Numbered from the stretch's first letter, positions 24,918-32,313 are shown. The stretch: DNA of 48,390 bases from Spirochaetaceae bacterium (GCA_003141795.1 PLNO01000351.1:28920-77309); one strand, 5' to 3'. The notes: a model not told the origin generated them from the letters alone. Program-made: numbers and translations.

Positions 24918-25802
24918 ATGACGTCGACAGAGCAATGGGAGGACGACTACGCGCGGGTGGAACGCGCCATCCATTTCATCGAAGAGCGGGCGCTCCGGCA
25001 GCCGAGTCTGGCCGAGATTGCCGAGTCGGCGGGCCTGAGCGAGTTCCATTTCCAGAGGCTCTTCAGTCGATGGGTGGGCATCAGCCCCAAGCGCTTCCTG
25101 CAGTTCCTCACCAAGGAGCACGCGCGGAGGCTCCTCGAGGAATCGCACGACGTGCTGAGCGTGACCTATGACGCCGGCCTGTCCAGCCCCGGCCGGCTCC
25201 ACGAGCTGTTCGTCGTCTGTGAGGCGGTCACCCCGGGAGAGATCAAGTCGCGCGGTGAGGGGCTTTCGATCGTGTACGGCTTCCATCCCTCGCCCTTCGG
25301 CCGCTGTATGATCTCGCTGACAGAGCGCGGTATCTGCGGGCTTTCCTTCGTGCAGGAGACGGCGCCCGAATCACGCCTGGTTGCCGGCCTGTATACGCGG
25401 TGGCCCGGCGCGAGGATCGAGGAGAGCGGGGAAGCGACTTGTGCGGTCGCGAGCCGCATCTTCAGCATGCCCCCCGATCATGACCCTGCGCCGCTCCACC
25501 TCTTCATCCGTGGAACGAACTTCCAGATGCAGGTATGGCAGGCGCTGATCCGCATCCCGCTGGGCAAGGCCGTAACGTACGCCGATGTCGCCCGTCACAT
25601 CGGCATGCCCACGGCAAGCCGGGCGGTGGGCAACGCCGTGGGGAGCAACCCCATCCCGTTCCTCATCCCCTGCCATCGGGTGATCAGGGCACTGGGCGAG
25701 TTCGGCAATTACGGTGAGGGTCCGCAACGGAAGAAAGCGATTCTCGGGTGGGAATCCGCGCTCACCTACGGGGAGAGCGACGCTCCCGCTCATGCGGTTT
25801 AG
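24918..25802 (+). CDS. AraC-type HTH fused to O6-alkylguanine-DNA alkyltransferase (Ada-like, lacking the N-terminal zinc domain)
   Basis: 294 aa. Residues 1-110 are an AraC/XylS double HTH (LAEIAESAGLSEFHFQRLFSRWVGISPKRF). Residues about 120-285 are a methylguanine methyltransferase with the active-site PCHRV (Cys252) and the preceding SNPIPFLIPC. It repairs O6-alkylguanine by transferring the alkyl group to Cys252. The classical Ada N-terminal domain with the Cys that senses methylphosphotriesters is absent, so regulation of an adaptive response, if any, must work differently. Similar shorter fusions are known. AGGGGGA lies upstream of the ATG. Confidence 0.92.
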   Translation: MTSTEQWEDDYARVERAIHFIEERALRQPSLAEIAESAGLSEFHFQRLFSRWVGISPKRFLQFLTKEHARRLLEESHDVLSVTYDAGLSSPGRLHELFVVCEAVTPGEIKSRGEGLSIVYGFHPSPFGRCMISLTERGICGLSFVQETAPESRLVAGLYTRWPGARIEESGEATCAVASRIFSMPPDHDPAPLHLFIRGTNFQMQVWQALIRIPLGKAVTYADVARHIGMPTASRAVGNAVGSNPIPFLIPCHRVIRALGEFGNYGEGPQRKKAILGWESALTYGESDAPAHAV

Positions 25803-25862
25803 AGGAGGGAGAGGACGGCACCCGCGCCCGCCCTCACCCTACTTTTTAAATGCGCGGTTTTC

Positions 25863-26204
25863 TTAGCGAGCACCGGTGATGATGTCACCGTTTTGATTCG
25901 GGCCTTCCAGGGTCTTTCCGTCCGCCGACAGCGTGAGCGTGTCGATCCACCCGCTCCCCCAGGTCAGACGCACCTTCGTCCCGGGGCCGGGAAGCTCTTC
26001 CCACGTGCCGGTGTCAACGACGTTCAGCCCGTCGAGATGGGTCATGGTGTGGTCAGAAGTGATCAACACGGTGCCACCGTTCGGCCAGTTCCAGGAACCC
26101 AGCACGGGATTCGAGCTGCCCTGGGGCACCGACATGCAACCGACCAGCCCCGCTCCCAGGACGAGAACGAGGGCGAAAAGGGCGGGAATCTTTCCAAATT
26201 TCAC
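25863..26204 (-). CDS. Small lipoprotein, META/lipocalin-like fragment of unknown function
   Basis: 113 aa. The signal peptide ends in GAGLVGC (lipobox). The mature domain is about 90 residues with GSWNWPNGGTVLIT, GTWEELPGPGTKVRLTW and DTLTLSADGKTLEGPN, a small beta-sheet pattern seen in many envelope lipoproteins. The ATG has GGAAGGAG upstream. The 5' leader region holds two small inverted repeats, GCGCAG/CTGCGC (26223-26228/26235-26240) and TACCT/AGGTA (26242-26246/26251-26255). It lies between the convergent ogt-like gene and the XRE gene. Function unknown. Confidence 0.75.
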   Translation of the reverse strand: MKFGKIPALFALVLVLGAGLVGCMSVPQGSSNPVLGSWNWPNGGTVLITSDHTMTHLDGLNVVDTGTWEELPGPGTKVRLTWGSGWIDTLTLSADGKTLEGPNQNGDIITGAR

Positions 26205-26296
26205 GTGTTTCTCCTTCCGATTGCGCAGCGAAGCCTGCGCGTACCTGTAAAGGTAGATCGTCGGAGGGGAATATCTACACCATCGATTGTGAACGA

Positions 26297-26815
26297 TCAG
26301 AGGAACTGCGGAACGCCGTCAACCTGGGTCACCCGCGATACCTCGAGGGTGCGCATGAGATGATGGTAGGTGGTGATGGTCGGCCGCACGAGTCCCTGCT
26401 CGAAGTTCCAGAGGCTGTTGATGTGGATCTTCGAGTCGGCCGCCGCGGTCCTGAGGCTGATCCCCATGGCGGATCGCCGTTCTCGGACGGCCGCGGAGAG
26501 TATCCGTATCATCGTGGCAGGGCGCATTTCGCTGATGTCAGGCGGATAGAGACAGCGCCCGGTTCCCACACAGTAGGGGGTCACCCCACGCGCGTCGACG
26601 AGCACGCCGTCGCACTGGAGCCGGAAGTACAGGTAGGAAAGGGTGGTGACCGTCGTGTCGCATTCGCCCCGCTCGATGCGGCCGAGGCTGTTGCGATGCA
26701 GCCCGCAATGCTCGGCGAGCTCCTCCTGGGACATGCCACACGCACGCCGACGCGCCGATATCTCTGCGCCGACCGCCCTGAGAAGTTCTCGATCTGAACA
26801 CTGTCTCCTGCTCAT
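26297..26815 (-). CDS. Double XRE-type HTH regulator
   Basis: 172 aa from the ATG at 26815 (GAGGT about 11 bases upstream); an ATG at 26845 has no ribosome-binding site. The N-terminal domain ISARRRACGMSQEELAEHCGLHRNSLGRIERG is a classic XRE/Cro helix-turn-helix. A second, more diverged copy occupies the C-terminal half (VRERRSAMGISLRTAAADSKIHINSLWNFEQG). A Cys/Tyr/Pro-containing linker (TPYCVGTGRCLYPPDISE) joins them. Two HTH domains in one chain suggest binding to a bipartite or asymmetric site as a pseudo-dimer. It is divergent from the methyltransferase gene at 26947, a possible target (inference). Confidence 0.82.
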   Translation of the reverse strand: MSRRQCSDRELLRAVGAEISARRRACGMSQEELAEHCGLHRNSLGRIERGECDTTVTTLSYLYFRLQCDGVLVDARGVTPYCVGTGRCLYPPDISEMRPATMIRILSAAVRERRSAMGISLRTAAADSKIHINSLWNFEQGLVRPTITTYHHLMRTLEVSRVTQVDGVPQFL

Positions 26816-26946
26816 GCGTGGATAGACCTCGAGTGTGGCACGCATCGGTGTGGCGGCGCAAGGAGGAGGTTGGCGCCCTTTTGCTTCGGTCCCGCTTGCC
26901 CTCGAGGCCCGTGGAATCTATCATTGTCGAAAAGGAGATTCCGACG

Positions 26947-27477
26947 ATGCTGATCGCGCTTCTCACCGTGGGCTCGATCATCGGCGGCTTCGCCCTCGTC
27001 TTTCTCGTCATCTTTCCGCTCGGTCGAGGCGCGGTCTACGTTCCCAGCACCCGTGAGAAGGCGGTACTCCTTGCTGCGCTGTCGGAGGCCGGACCGGGGG
27101 AGCGCGCGGCCGATCTCGGCTCGGGTGACGGCCGCGTGGTGATCGCACTTGCCCGCCGGGGCGCGGAAGCGCACGGTTTCGAGGTCAATCCCGTCCTCGT
27201 GCTGATCGGGCGCCGCAATATCCGCCGCGCGGGCCTGAAGGGCAGGGCCTTCATCCACTGGAAGAGCTTCTGGGGCGCGGACCTCTCGGGGTTCGACGCC
27301 GTCACCCTCTTCCAGGGCCACGCGATCATGCACCGCCTGGAAGCGAAGCTGAGGAGGGAACTTGCGCGGGGCTCCCGTGTCGTGTCCGACTACTGGGGGT
27401 TCCCCGGCCTCGACACGGTGCGCGTGCAGGGGACGGTGCTCTGCTATCGGATGGGGTCATTTGCGCGTGAGGCATGA
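26947..27477 (+). CDS. Membrane-anchored class I methyltransferase, ATPSCKMT/FAM173-like protein lysine methyltransferase
   Basis: 176 aa from the ATG at 26947 (AAAGGAGA 8 bases upstream). One N-terminal transmembrane helix (about residues 2-25) is followed by YVPST, resembling the FVPAT of the FAM173 pre-methylation region. SAM motif I is AADLGSGDGRVVIALARRG, then GFEVNP, FDAVTLFQG and EAKLRRELARGSRVV. These match, from memory, the mitochondrial lysine methyltransferases ATPSCKMT (ATP synthase c-ring) and ANTKMT. Bacterial homologues exist but are mostly uncharacterised. The stop lies 4 bases before the likely sirtuin start, so the two are coupled. The substrate is probably a membrane protein (inference). 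Confidence 0.78.
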   Translation: MLIALLTVGSIIGGFALVFLVIFPLGRGAVYVPSTREKAVLLAALSEAGPGERAADLGSGDGRVVIALARRGAEAHGFEVNPVLVLIGRRNIRRAGLKGRAFIHWKSFWGADLSGFDAVTLFQGHAIMHRLEAKLRRELARGSRVVSDYWGFPGLDTVRVQGTVLCYRMGSFAREA

Positions 27478-27481
27478 ATCG

Positions 27482-28288
27482 GTGGGTGGACTCGCCGGCA
27501 TGATGCGGGGCGCGCAGACGGTGGTCCTCAGCGGCGCAGGGGTGAGCACTGAATCCGGGATCCCGGACTACCGCGGCCCCCACGGCTCCCTGCGGTTGAG
27601 CACTCCCATGCAGTACCGTGAGTTTGCCGGCTCGGCGGAGGCGCGTCAGCGCTACTGGGCGCGCAGCGCGGCGGGCTGGGCGCGAGTGCGCGACGCCAGG
27701 CCGAACAGAGCGCACGCGGCTGTCGCCCGCCTGGAGGCGCTGGGCCTCGTCATCGGCGTGATCACGCAGAACGTCGACGGCTTGCACCGCGCCGCCGGAA
27801 GCAGACGGGTGATCGAGCTCCACGGCTCTCTTTCGGAGGTCGTGTGCATGAGCTGCGGCGGCAGGGAGGATCGCGGGCGCGTTCAGGAGCGCCTGACGGC
27901 CGCGAATCCCGCATGGAGCGCGGGGATGTTCGCAATGGCGCCCGACGGCGATGCAGTCGTACCCGCCGACCTCGTGGAGGGATTCATTGTGCCGCCCTGC
28001 GAGCTCTGCGGCGGGGTGCTCAAGCCGAACGTGGTCTTCTTCGGCGAGAACGTTCCCGCCCCCCGCGTTGCCGCGGCCACGGGGATGGTGGACTCCGCCG
28101 GTCTCCTCCTCGTCCTGGGATCATCGCTCGCAGTTTTCTCGGGTTTCCGCTTTGTGCAGAGGGTGGCGGCCGCGGGCATACCTGTCGCCATCGTGAACGA
28201 GGGTCCGACCCGCGGCGACAGCCTCGCCTCTCTCCGCATCGAAGCACGGCTCGGTGAGGTGCTCCCCGATCTCGTCGATGCGCTGTGA
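27482..28288 (+). CDS. Class II (SIRT4-like) sirtuin, NAD-dependent lysine deacylase
   Basis: 268 aa from a GTG at 27482 with GAGG 9 bases upstream; ATGs at 27500 and 27503 are alternatives. Sir2 motifs: GAGVSTESGIPDYRG, TQNVDGLH, the catalytic His in ELHGSL, zinc pairs CMSC and CELC, and NEGPT. The RQRYWARS, NPAWSA, APDGDAVV and LKPNVVFFGE segments resemble mitochondrial SIRT4 rather than CobB-type class III. Class II sirtuins remove diverse acyl groups or act weakly as ADP-ribosyltransferases. It follows the lysine methyltransferase-like gene almost without a gap, so both may act on the same membrane-associated target (inference). Confidence 0.9.
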   Translation: MGGLAGMMRGAQTVVLSGAGVSTESGIPDYRGPHGSLRLSTPMQYREFAGSAEARQRYWARSAAGWARVRDARPNRAHAAVARLEALGLVIGVITQNVDGLHRAAGSRRVIELHGSLSEVVCMSCGGREDRGRVQERLTAANPAWSAGMFAMAPDGDAVVPADLVEGFIVPPCELCGGVLKPNVVFFGENVPAPRVAAATGMVDSAGLLLVLGSSLAVFSGFRFVQRVAAAGIPVAIVNEGPTRGDSLASLRIEARLGEVLPDLVDAL

Positions 28289-28377
28289 AGGGGATCACCC
28301 TCCCGGGCCGTTGCGCCCGCCGTGTCCGACGCGGCGCACGGCGGATACGCTTCGCGGTCGAGAAGCCGTATGCGCCC

Positions 28378-28405
28378 TTGCATTCCTGAAAATAATCGCT
28401 ATGCT
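28378..28405 (+). promoter_or_regulatory. Candidate promoter of the 63-aa ORF
   Basis: TTGCAT (28378-28383), a 16-base spacer and TATGCT (28400-28405). The leader is about 16 bases and contains AAAGGA before the ATG at 28428. Confidence 0.5.
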
Positions 28406-28427
28406 ATATAGAGAGAAAGGAATACAC

Positions 28428-28619
28428 ATGAGCATAGATTCCATTTCTTCCCAGCCCCAGAGGATCAACGAAATGGTGGCCCAGCAGACCCGGGAGGTGC
28501 CGGGAGAGAGGGAGAACGACGGGGACTCGGACGACAAGTCGCTTGCCGTCGCCCGCAATTCGGCCCCCCAGCAGCTCAACCCCCAGGGAGTCGGCACGAA
28601 GATAGACCTGATGGCGTAG
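28428..28619 (+). CDS. 63-residue protein of unknown function
   Basis: A self-contained small gene with its own promoter, an AAAGGA ribosome-binding site 6-7 bases before the ATG, and an intrinsic terminator 4 bases after the stop. The protein is polar and probably partly disordered: MSIDSISSQPQRINEMVAQQ at the start, an acidic middle (ERENDGDSDD) and a C-terminal NPQGVGTKIDLMA. There is no signal peptide or membrane segment. The general shape, a short polar protein with a Gly-x-x-Asp-x-x-Ala-like end, recalls the small YjfB-like putative motility proteins, but I cannot confirm that. Confidence 0.65.
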   Translation: MSIDSISSQPQRINEMVAQQTREVPGERENDGDSDDKSLAVARNSAPQQLNPQGVGTKIDLMA

Positions 28620-28623
28620 ACAC

Positions 28624-28648
28624 GGGGGCGCTCGGAAAGAGCGCCCCC
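28624..28648 (+). terminator. Intrinsic terminator of the 63-aa ORF
   Basis: A perfect 10-bp stem (28624-28633/28639-28648) with a GGAAA loop, followed by TCTCTCCTTCCT. Confidence 0.75.
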
Positions 28649-28755
28649 TCTCTCCTTCCTCACCCCTCCCCGAGCCTTTTCACCGGATCCTGCATCAACC
28701 GTCGCGCTGGCATGCCGCAGACCTGCGCTGGGCTGCCCGCCTTTTTGTATTTCGC

Positions 28756-29055
28756 GTGCAACCGTGCATGCTGTGGGCAAAAGAGCAAAGTGGAAGGCGG
28801 GTCGGGGGATACTGGTTCATCTCCCATGACCTGACGGGCAACCACCAGTATATGTTCCCCCTGGACCTGACGCATTACATCGATATCACCGGCAAGGACG
28901 GTACCCCCAGGGGGACCATCGCCATCTACCAGGGTACGACGAAGCTGCTCCTCCACCAGGAAGCGGAAGATGCGGACAGGAACGAGGTCTGGGAGGTGTC
29001 GAGCCTCAGCTTTTTCAGCAAAGTCATGAAGCGCGACGAGCAGGGCGGGCGCTGA
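28756..29055 (+). CDS. Hypothetical protein, 99 aa
   Basis: A GTG at 28756 or an ATG at 28768 could start it; neither has a good ribosome-binding site. The encoded protein has natural-looking composition and an alternating beta pattern (GYWFISHDLTGNHQYMFPLD, ITGKDGTPRGTIAIYQGTTK), then a helical charged end. There is no signal peptide or Cys pattern. I do not recognise the family. A G10 tract begins on the base after its stop codon. Confidence 0.5.
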   Translation: MQPCMLWAKEQSGRRVGGYWFISHDLTGNHQYMFPLDLTHYIDITGKDGTPRGTIAIYQGTTKLLLHQEAEDADRNEVWEVSSLSFFSKVMKRDEQGGR

Positions 29056-29065
29056 GGGGGGGGGG
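29056..29065 (+). repeat. Homopolymeric G10 tract upstream of the LytS-type kinase promoter
   Basis: Ten consecutive G directly after the stop of the 99-aa ORF and 31 bases before the kinase -10 box. It is the longest homopolymer I noticed in the window. Tracts of this length are prone to slippage. Confidence 0.7.
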
Positions 29066-29093
29066 AGCTCGGTGGGCGCGCGTCACAGAGGGG

Positions 29094-29102
29094 TGCTATA
29101 CT
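29094..29102 (+). promoter_or_regulatory. Extended -10 promoter of the LytS-type kinase
   Basis: TGCTATACT, an extended -10 element (TGn plus TATACT at 29097-29102), without a recognisable -35. Six bases separate it from the GTG start, so transcription should begin at or next to the start codon. Confidence 0.5.
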
Positions 29103-29108
29103 GCCCTG

Positions 29109-30581
29109 GTGCATCCCTCTGATGTGAACGTGCGCTTCTCATTGCGGAATCGCCTTTTTCTCACGTTCGCCGCTTTTCTCGTCGCGCTCGTCGTGCCGCT
29201 CGCCGCGGTCCTCGTCCTCGTGAACACGGCGTATCGCGACCTCAGCGAGATGCAATCCCATCAGATCGAGATCAGCTTCTTCATCACCGCCACCGACAGC
29301 GCCTACGACAATTTCAGCAGGTACCTGTACAACGGGGAGGAGAAGTACCGCGCGGATTTCCTCGACCAGACGGCCATGGTACAGGCCGGCATCGACCGTC
29401 TCGATCGGGAGCTTCCCGCCGTCTTCCATTACAATTTCTACGATCTTCGTTCCATGGTTTCCAGTTTCCAGGAGCTCGCGGATGAGATTCGAACGGACTA
29501 CATGAGCGGAACGGCACGCATCTTCCTGGACAAGCGGATGACAGAGCTCGCCCGATTGCGGAACTACCTGAGGGCGGAGTACACGCGCCTCCTGACCTCC
29601 TACATCGTGCACGTCCAGGGCAGATCGGTCCAGCTGCGGCACTCCATCGACGCGAGCGTCGTCAGCATCGTCCTCGTGATCGGGGTCATGCTGTTCCTCG
29701 GAGCGGTGCTGGCCGCCCGTCTCTCACGCGGGATCGCGGCTCCCGTTCAGGAGCTCGCCCGCTCCCTCGCGCGGTTCTCCTCGGGTGATCTCGACGTTCC
29801 GCCCCTCGAAGTGCGCCGTTCCGACGAGATCGGCGTCGTGGTGAACGCCTTCAATACCATGACGACGGAAATCAGGGCGTACGTGGCGGCCATCAAGGGC
29901 AAGGCGGCCGTCGAAGCGGCGCTCGCCGATCAGACGCTCCGCGCCCTCCAGGCGGAGAACGCGTTGAAGCACGCGGAGATGCGCTATCTCCAGGCCCAGG
30001 TCAATCCGCATTTTCTCTACAACTCGCTCAACTCGATCCTCTCTCTCGCGCGCATCGAGTGTGCGGACCGCACGACGGAGGCCTGCGAGGACCTCGCGGT
30101 GCTTCTCCGTGCGGCACTCAGGAGCGGTCGTGCCATGGCCCGGCTCGAGGACGAGTTCGAGATAGTGCGCCACTATCTGCGCATTCAGAAGGTGCGCTTC
30201 GGCCGGCGGCTGGAGTTCGCCCTCGACCTTCCCCGCGACCTGCGGGACGTGCAGATACCCTCCATGATCGTCCAGCCCTTCGTGGAGAATGCAGTCATCC
30301 ACGGCATCGAGCCGAGAGAGTCGGGGGGAACGGTGGAGGTGGAGGCGCGCCGGGACGGCTGCGGGGCGACCCTCGTCATCGTCCGCGACGACGGGGCCGG
30401 GTTCGATCCGCAGGGGACGGCGTGCAGCGATGATCAGCACGATGACGGTCAGAGAATCGGAATCGACAATGTAAGGCGGCGCCTTGCTCTCATCTTCGGG
30501 GAGGCGCGCCAGCTCGTTTCCGTGGAATCCGCTCCCGCGGCCGGGACTACCGTGCGGATTCTGATCCCCACCGGATCATGA
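29109..30581 (+). CDS. LytS/YehU-type (His_kinase) membrane sensor histidine kinase
   Basis: 490 aa, GTG start. Two membrane helices (about residues 17-42 and 179-198) bracket an extracytoplasmic sensor of about 135 residues. A HAMP domain (RGIAAPVQELARSLARFSSGDL) and a helical linker follow. The phosphoacceptor motif is QVNPHFLYNSLNS with His301. The ATPase domain has PFVENAVIHG, DDGAGFDP and GIDNVRRRLALIFG. It should phosphorylate a YesN-type regulator, and the gene for one faces it convergently with a 6-base overlap. There is no ribosome-binding site; TATACT ends 6 bases before the GTG. Confidence 0.92.
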   Translation: MHPSDVNVRFSLRNRLFLTFAAFLVALVVPLAAVLVLVNTAYRDLSEMQSHQIEISFFITATDSAYDNFSRYLYNGEEKYRADFLDQTAMVQAGIDRLDRELPAVFHYNFYDLRSMVSSFQELADEIRTDYMSGTARIFLDKRMTELARLRNYLRAEYTRLLTSYIVHVQGRSVQLRHSIDASVVSIVLVIGVMLFLGAVLAARLSRGIAAPVQELARSLARFSSGDLDVPPLEVRRSDEIGVVVNAFNTMTTEIRAYVAAIKGKAAVEAALADQTLRALQAENALKHAEMRYLQAQVNPHFLYNSLNSILSLARIECADRTTEACEDLAVLLRAALRSGRAMARLEDEFEIVRHYLRIQKVRFGRRLEFALDLPRDLRDVQIPSMIVQPFVENAVIHGIEPRESGGTVEVEARRDGCGATLVIVRDDGAGFDPQGTACSDDQHDDGQRIGIDNVRRRLALIFGEARQLVSVESAPAAGTTVRILIPTGS

Positions 30582-31667
30582 TCCGTCCCCGCCTTTTCGC
30601 GACCGCGCATAGTCCCTGGGAGACAGGCCGGTGCGCTCCTTGAAGAGCCTGCTGAAATACGCCGGGTCGCTGTAACCGACATGCCGGGCCAGCTCCTCCA
30701 CGGTCATGCTCTCCGTCTCCAGGAGGAGGGCAAGCGCTCTTTCCATGCGGAGATCCGACACGTACGTGGCGAAGCTGCGCCCCATCACCTCCTTGAAAAG
30801 CCGTGAGGTGTACGATGGCGAGAGGTGGAGCCGTTCTGCGAGGTCGTCGAGGGTCATGCGATTCGCCGCGGTTTCAGAGAGGTATTCGCGGATGCGCAGC
30901 GAAGGCTCGCCACTTTCCACGGACGAGGGCGCCATCCAGTCCAGGAGGAGCTCCTCCAGAAGCCCCCGCGGATCACCCGTTGCCAGGCGCCGTGCCGTGC
31001 CACCATGCTCCGTCGGTTGCAGCGGCCCGCGTCGGCTGTCCGGATAGCGCCGCGCCTCCCGCTCCAGAGCGTAGGCGAAAGAAATGAGACGCTCACGAAC
31101 CCCCTCCCTGTCCCGCTCCTCTCTCTCCCAGGCGGCGGAGAGCTCCTCCGCGGTCTGGGCCGGTGAGTGCAGATGCCCGCTGAGGAGCGAACGGATCACG
31201 TGCTCTTCCAGGCAGAGCCGCTCGGAGGGCGGGAGGAGCCCGGTCTCCCCCTGCGCGGGAGCCGTGGGGGCGCGGACCTTTCGAGACGTCCGCTCGATGC
31301 GCGCGAGCGACGCGGCCAGAACATGACGCAGCTCCTCTTCGATGACGGGCTTGAGGAGATACCCGTCGAGACCGAGGTTGACCGCCCGCTGGGCGAGTGA
31401 GAAACGGTCCAGGGCGGAGACGACGATGATGCAGGCCTCGGGGTTGATGGCCTTGAGCTGGGCCGCCGCATCCAGCCCGTTGAGCCCCGGCATGCGGATG
31501 TCGATCAGGGTGAGATGCGGGCGCATGCGGCGTGCTATCTCCACCACCTCGGTTCCCCGTTCCGCCTCGAGGATTTCCTCGAAATCGTCGCACACGGCAC
31601 GGATCATCTTCCGAAGAGCAATGCGCGCAAGCTCCTCGTCGTCGGCGATCAGGAGGCGGAGCTTCAC
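30576..31667 (-). CDS. YesN-type response regulator (receiver plus AraC HTH)
   Basis: 363 aa with a GTG start overlapping the preceding stop as GTGA. The N-terminal receiver has acidic residues in LLIADDEE, the phosphoacceptor Asp56 in LIDIRMPG and Lys in YLLKP. A linker of about 130 residues leads to a C-terminal AraC HTH pair (LDDLAERLHLSPSYTSRLFKEVMG and VEELARHVGYSDPAYFSRLF). Such regulators usually activate sugar-uptake operons. The ribose-type operon starting at 32314, on the other side of the kinase-like gene, is the obvious candidate target (inference). It is convergent with the sensor kinase. Confidence 0.93.
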   Translation of the reverse strand: MKLRLLIADDEELARIALRKMIRAVCDDFEEILEAERGTEVVEIARRMRPHLTLIDIRMPGLNGLDAAAQLKAINPEACIIVVSALDRFSLAQRAVNLGLDGYLLKPVIEEELRHVLAASLARIERTSRKVRAPTAPAQGETGLLPPSERLCLEEHVIRSLLSGHLHSPAQTAEELSAAWEREERDREGVRERLISFAYALEREARRYPDSRRGPLQPTEHGGTARRLATGDPRGLLEELLLDWMAPSSVESGEPSLRIREYLSETAANRMTLDDLAERLHLSPSYTSRLFKEVMGRSFATYVSDLRMERALALLLETESMTVEELARHVGYSDPAYFSRLFKERTGLSPRDYARSRKGGDGS

Positions 31668-32101
31668 GGACGGCCGCCTTCGGGAATGTGAACGCTTCTG
31701 CCCGCGCCCTGGAGCACGAAGCTCCGATTGTCCGTCGATGAGGACTCGCTGAGGGAGAGCCGGGAGCAGTCGCCGTGCGCCTCACCGGACAGAAGGTCGA
31801 AGGCGTCGAGGAGGGACCCTGAAGCGATGAAGGTCTCGCTCAGCACCTGCTCGTCGAGCTCCACACACAGGCCGATCCGTGCCCCCCGGATGAGGCCGAG
31901 GACGTCGTTGAAGGCCGCGACGACGTGCAGCTCCTCCGCGAGGGAGACGGGAGCGCCGTAGGAGTCGTCGGTGACATAACGGAGGACGCGACCAGACGCG
32001 GAGAGGAGGTGGAACGCCTCGTCGTATTTTTCCGCGTAGATGAGCTGTGCTGCATAAGACACAATGGAAACGGAGAGATCTCCGAAGCGCGCTCGGGTCA
32101 C
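31664..32101 (-). CDS. Degenerate LytS-like kinase fragment co-transcribed with the response regulator
   Basis: 145 aa from a GTG at 32101; a longer form would start at the ATG at 32158. I prefer the GTG because TGGACA-17-TATACT ends 6 bases before it, the same layout as the full kinase. By eye the region VSLAEELHVVAAF...LDEQVL..LLDAFDLLSG lines up with the LEDEFEIVRHYLRIQKVRFG...VQPFVENAVIHG stretch of the kinase at 29109. The phosphoacceptor NPHFLYN and the ATP-binding N-box are absent. It is probably a pseudokinase or ligand-responsive modulator (inference). The end overlaps the regulator start by 4 bases. Confidence 0.6.
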   Translation of the reverse strand: MTRARFGDLSVSIVSYAAQLIYAEKYDEAFHLLSASGRVLRYVTDDSYGAPVSLAEELHVVAAFNDVLGLIRGARIGLCVELDEQVLSETFIASGSLLDAFDLLSGEAHGDCSRLSLSESSSTDNRSFVLQGAGRSVHIPEGGRP

Positions 32102-32107
32102 AGGTGC

Positions 32108-32136
32108 AGTATAGGAGCGCTCATTTCCGCTGTCCA
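32108..32136 (-). promoter_or_regulatory. Strong promoter of the kinase-like/regulator operon
   Basis: On the minus strand TGGACA (32131-32136), an exact 17-base spacer and TATACT (32108-32113). The -10 is 6 bases from the GTG at 32101, so the predicted start is the GTG itself. If the ATG at 32158 were the true start, this promoter would lie inside the gene. Confidence 0.6.
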
Positions 32137-32313
32137 GCGTGAACTGAATTAGTTGCATGACCTTAATGACTTGCGGTAGGAGGACGCATGTACGGCCTCC
32201 CGGGGCTCTTTCCGACAAGAAAACACGCTTCGACGCGGGCGTTTCGGAATATCCGCCTGAGGGGAATGGGCGTATCATGGCCGCATACCGTTCATGGGAA
32301 AGGAGATCGAAGG

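Noticed and set aside
25805..25847. Possible terminator after the AraC-Ogt gene (GAGGG/CCCTC with T5 downstream)
   Set aside because: Only a 5-bp stem with a very long loop and a 7-base gap before the T run. Too weak to call.
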